A DNA stretch of 64,000 nt from the NCBI GenBank assembly GCA_000231825.2, contig JH720303.1, positions 1,574,574 to 1,638,573 on the forward strand. The letters run 5' to 3'. The translations under genes and the position numbers were made by a program. The notes below the pieces were generated by a model. That model was not told the origin of the DNA. It made no database searches and saw only the letters and a program-made list of their open reading frames with translations. Position 1 is the stretch's first letter. Every line of letters begins with the position of its first letter. This DNA is from Tetrahymena elliotti 4EA (Eukaryota > Ciliophora > Oligohymenophorea > Hymenostomatida > Tetrahymenidae). Positions 62,976-64,000 of this stretch are shown piece after piece.

Positions 62976-63810
62976 TTTATCTATTTTAATTATGATTTTA
63001 TTTATATGAACCTTGCTATTTATGTCTGCTTGTTTATACAAATATGCTTGACTTTATTTTTTATAATTATAATATCTTTTAAAGATTTTTTTTGAAAAAG
63101 CTCTCAAAATAATAAGTTAAGATTAATTTCTTTTTTGTATCTTGTCCAATATTATTTCTTAATTAAAAATTAACTAGGGCTCAAAATCAAAATGAATATT
63201 TCAGAAATTTCTAATTGATAGCTAATTCCTATTTATCAAAAATCATTTAAAAAAATATATAAAACAAACAAAAAAATCAATATTTTCAAATTCATCTCAT
63301 CAAATTATTTACAAGCGAGGAGACCGACTCCTCCAAGAAAAGATAATTTTTTATATTGAAAAAATCTTACTAAAAAGTTATATTTTATATTTTCAAAAAA
63401 ATAAATTGAGAAATAATTTTTAATTTGTAAATTATTTTAACAAAAAAAATAATCATTTATTCATTAGAATAAAAATTAATATTAAAGACTTATTAAATTT
63501 ATACTATATTTAGTTAATAAAATAAATCAAAGGAATTTATATTGTTTACAGATTTAATTTTGAAATATTGAAAATAAATAAATTAGCTGTTAATTTTGCA
63601 GAATTATTTGATAAAGAATTTTAATATTTTGAATTTGTATTTAATCATTAACTAATTAATTTAACAAATAAAGACGACTTCTAATACTAAATTGTTATTA
63701 TTTTGTCTGTAATTAATAATATCTAGTAAGAAAAAAATTTATCAGTAAACTAGCTAAAAAAAAACTAAAGCCATACATTTCACATACTTATTGATTATAT
63801 TCTAGGTTAG
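62976..63810. other. Divergent intergenic region
   Basis: 5' flank of mtEF-G (-) and of the terminal gene (+). A/T-rich except for a small GC-rich hairpin at 63317-63333. Confidence 0.5.
63317..63333. repeat. Short GC-rich inverted repeat
   Basis: GAGGAG (63317-63322) and CTCCTC (63328-63333) flank ACCGA. It stands out in surroundings that are about 85% A/T. A regulatory site or part of a small RNA is possible, but nothing identifies it. Confidence 0.35.
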
Positions 63811-64000
63811 ATGGGAAATACAACTCAAGTAGGACACATATAGAATAATAAAATAACTTTCTTAAGAGATAAGTATATGAAATCTTTTGGAAATGTTAAA
63901 ATTTATGAAGTGAAGCATTTTAATAAATAAGTGGTAGGTATACCATGTTAGTTACCTGTTTCAGACCCTTAAAAACGCATAGGTATTTATTTTTGAAAGA
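63811..64000 (+). CDS. 5' end of an unidentified gene with a possible myristoylation start
   Basis: The first exon starts at 63811: MGNTTQVGHIQNNKITFLRD, then KYMKSFGNVKIYEVKHFNKQ, then VVGIPCQLPVSDPQKRI. It reaches a probable GTATTT donor near 63981 and leaves the window. Gly2 followed by Asn-Thr-Thr is compatible with N-myristoylation. The layout MGN..., then a phrase like SFGNVKIYEVKHF, is reminiscent of VPS15-type kinases (where a Gly-loop-like segment follows a myristoylated start). Too little is visible for a firm name. Confidence 0.55.

Overview
The window is nuclear (macronuclear-type) DNA of an oligohymenophorean ciliate, most probably Tetrahymena. It is extremely AT-rich. Conserved proteins read correctly only if TAA and TAG encode glutamine and TGA is the sole stop, so stop-to-stop analysis with the standard code breaks nearly every gene. 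Introns are GT-AG and AT-rich, mostly about 45-360 nt, which fits Tetrahymena better than Paramecium (about 20-33 nt). There is one 100-base assembly gap at 50211-50310. I see no rRNA, tRNA, CRISPR array or recognisable transposon.

Layout. 1-18900 is read on the minus strand: 5' end of mitochondrial dihydrolipoamide dehydrogenase, an importin-5-type karyopherin, a small unknown gene, a very large Cys-rich membrane protein, and a very large Gln/Asn-rich protein. 19700-27650 is read on the plus strand: an SP-RING/Kelch protein, an orphan copy of its first exon, an arrestin-fold protein, a CcmH-like cytochrome c maturation protein, and a polyproline coiled-coil protein. 27850-34200 is mixed: an unknown protein with a 5-nt first exon, the box C/D snoRNP factor BCD1/ZNHIT6, a sperm-tail PG-rich repeat protein, a short candidate gene and a small possible Pol I subunit. 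34400-43400 holds an organellar family-A DNA polymerase (+), a short candidate gene (+), a secreted GH27 alpha-galactosidase (-) and a B-box-like protein (-). 44500-59230 is on the plus strand: a RING/TRAF-type finger protein, a mucolipin/polycystin cation channel, a degenerate tandem repeat and the gap, a metallo-beta-lactamase-fold cyclic-nucleotide phosphodiesterase, a SPATA17-like IQ protein, NF-YB, and two short candidates. 60180-62980 (-) is mitochondrial elongation factor G. The window ends in the first exon of a plus-strand gene.

The genes are independently transcribed eukaryotic genes, not operons. Several share a theme by inference: mitochondrial expression and energy (DLD, organellar DNA polymerase, mtEF-G, CcmH-like), cilia (PG-rich repeat protein, SPATA17-like), and membrane or cyclic-nucleotide signalling (mucolipin, phosphodiesterase, arrestin fold). 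Where I give exon boundaries, they were picked by eye from GT-AG sites and frame continuity. For most multi-exon genes the summed exon lengths are divisible by three.
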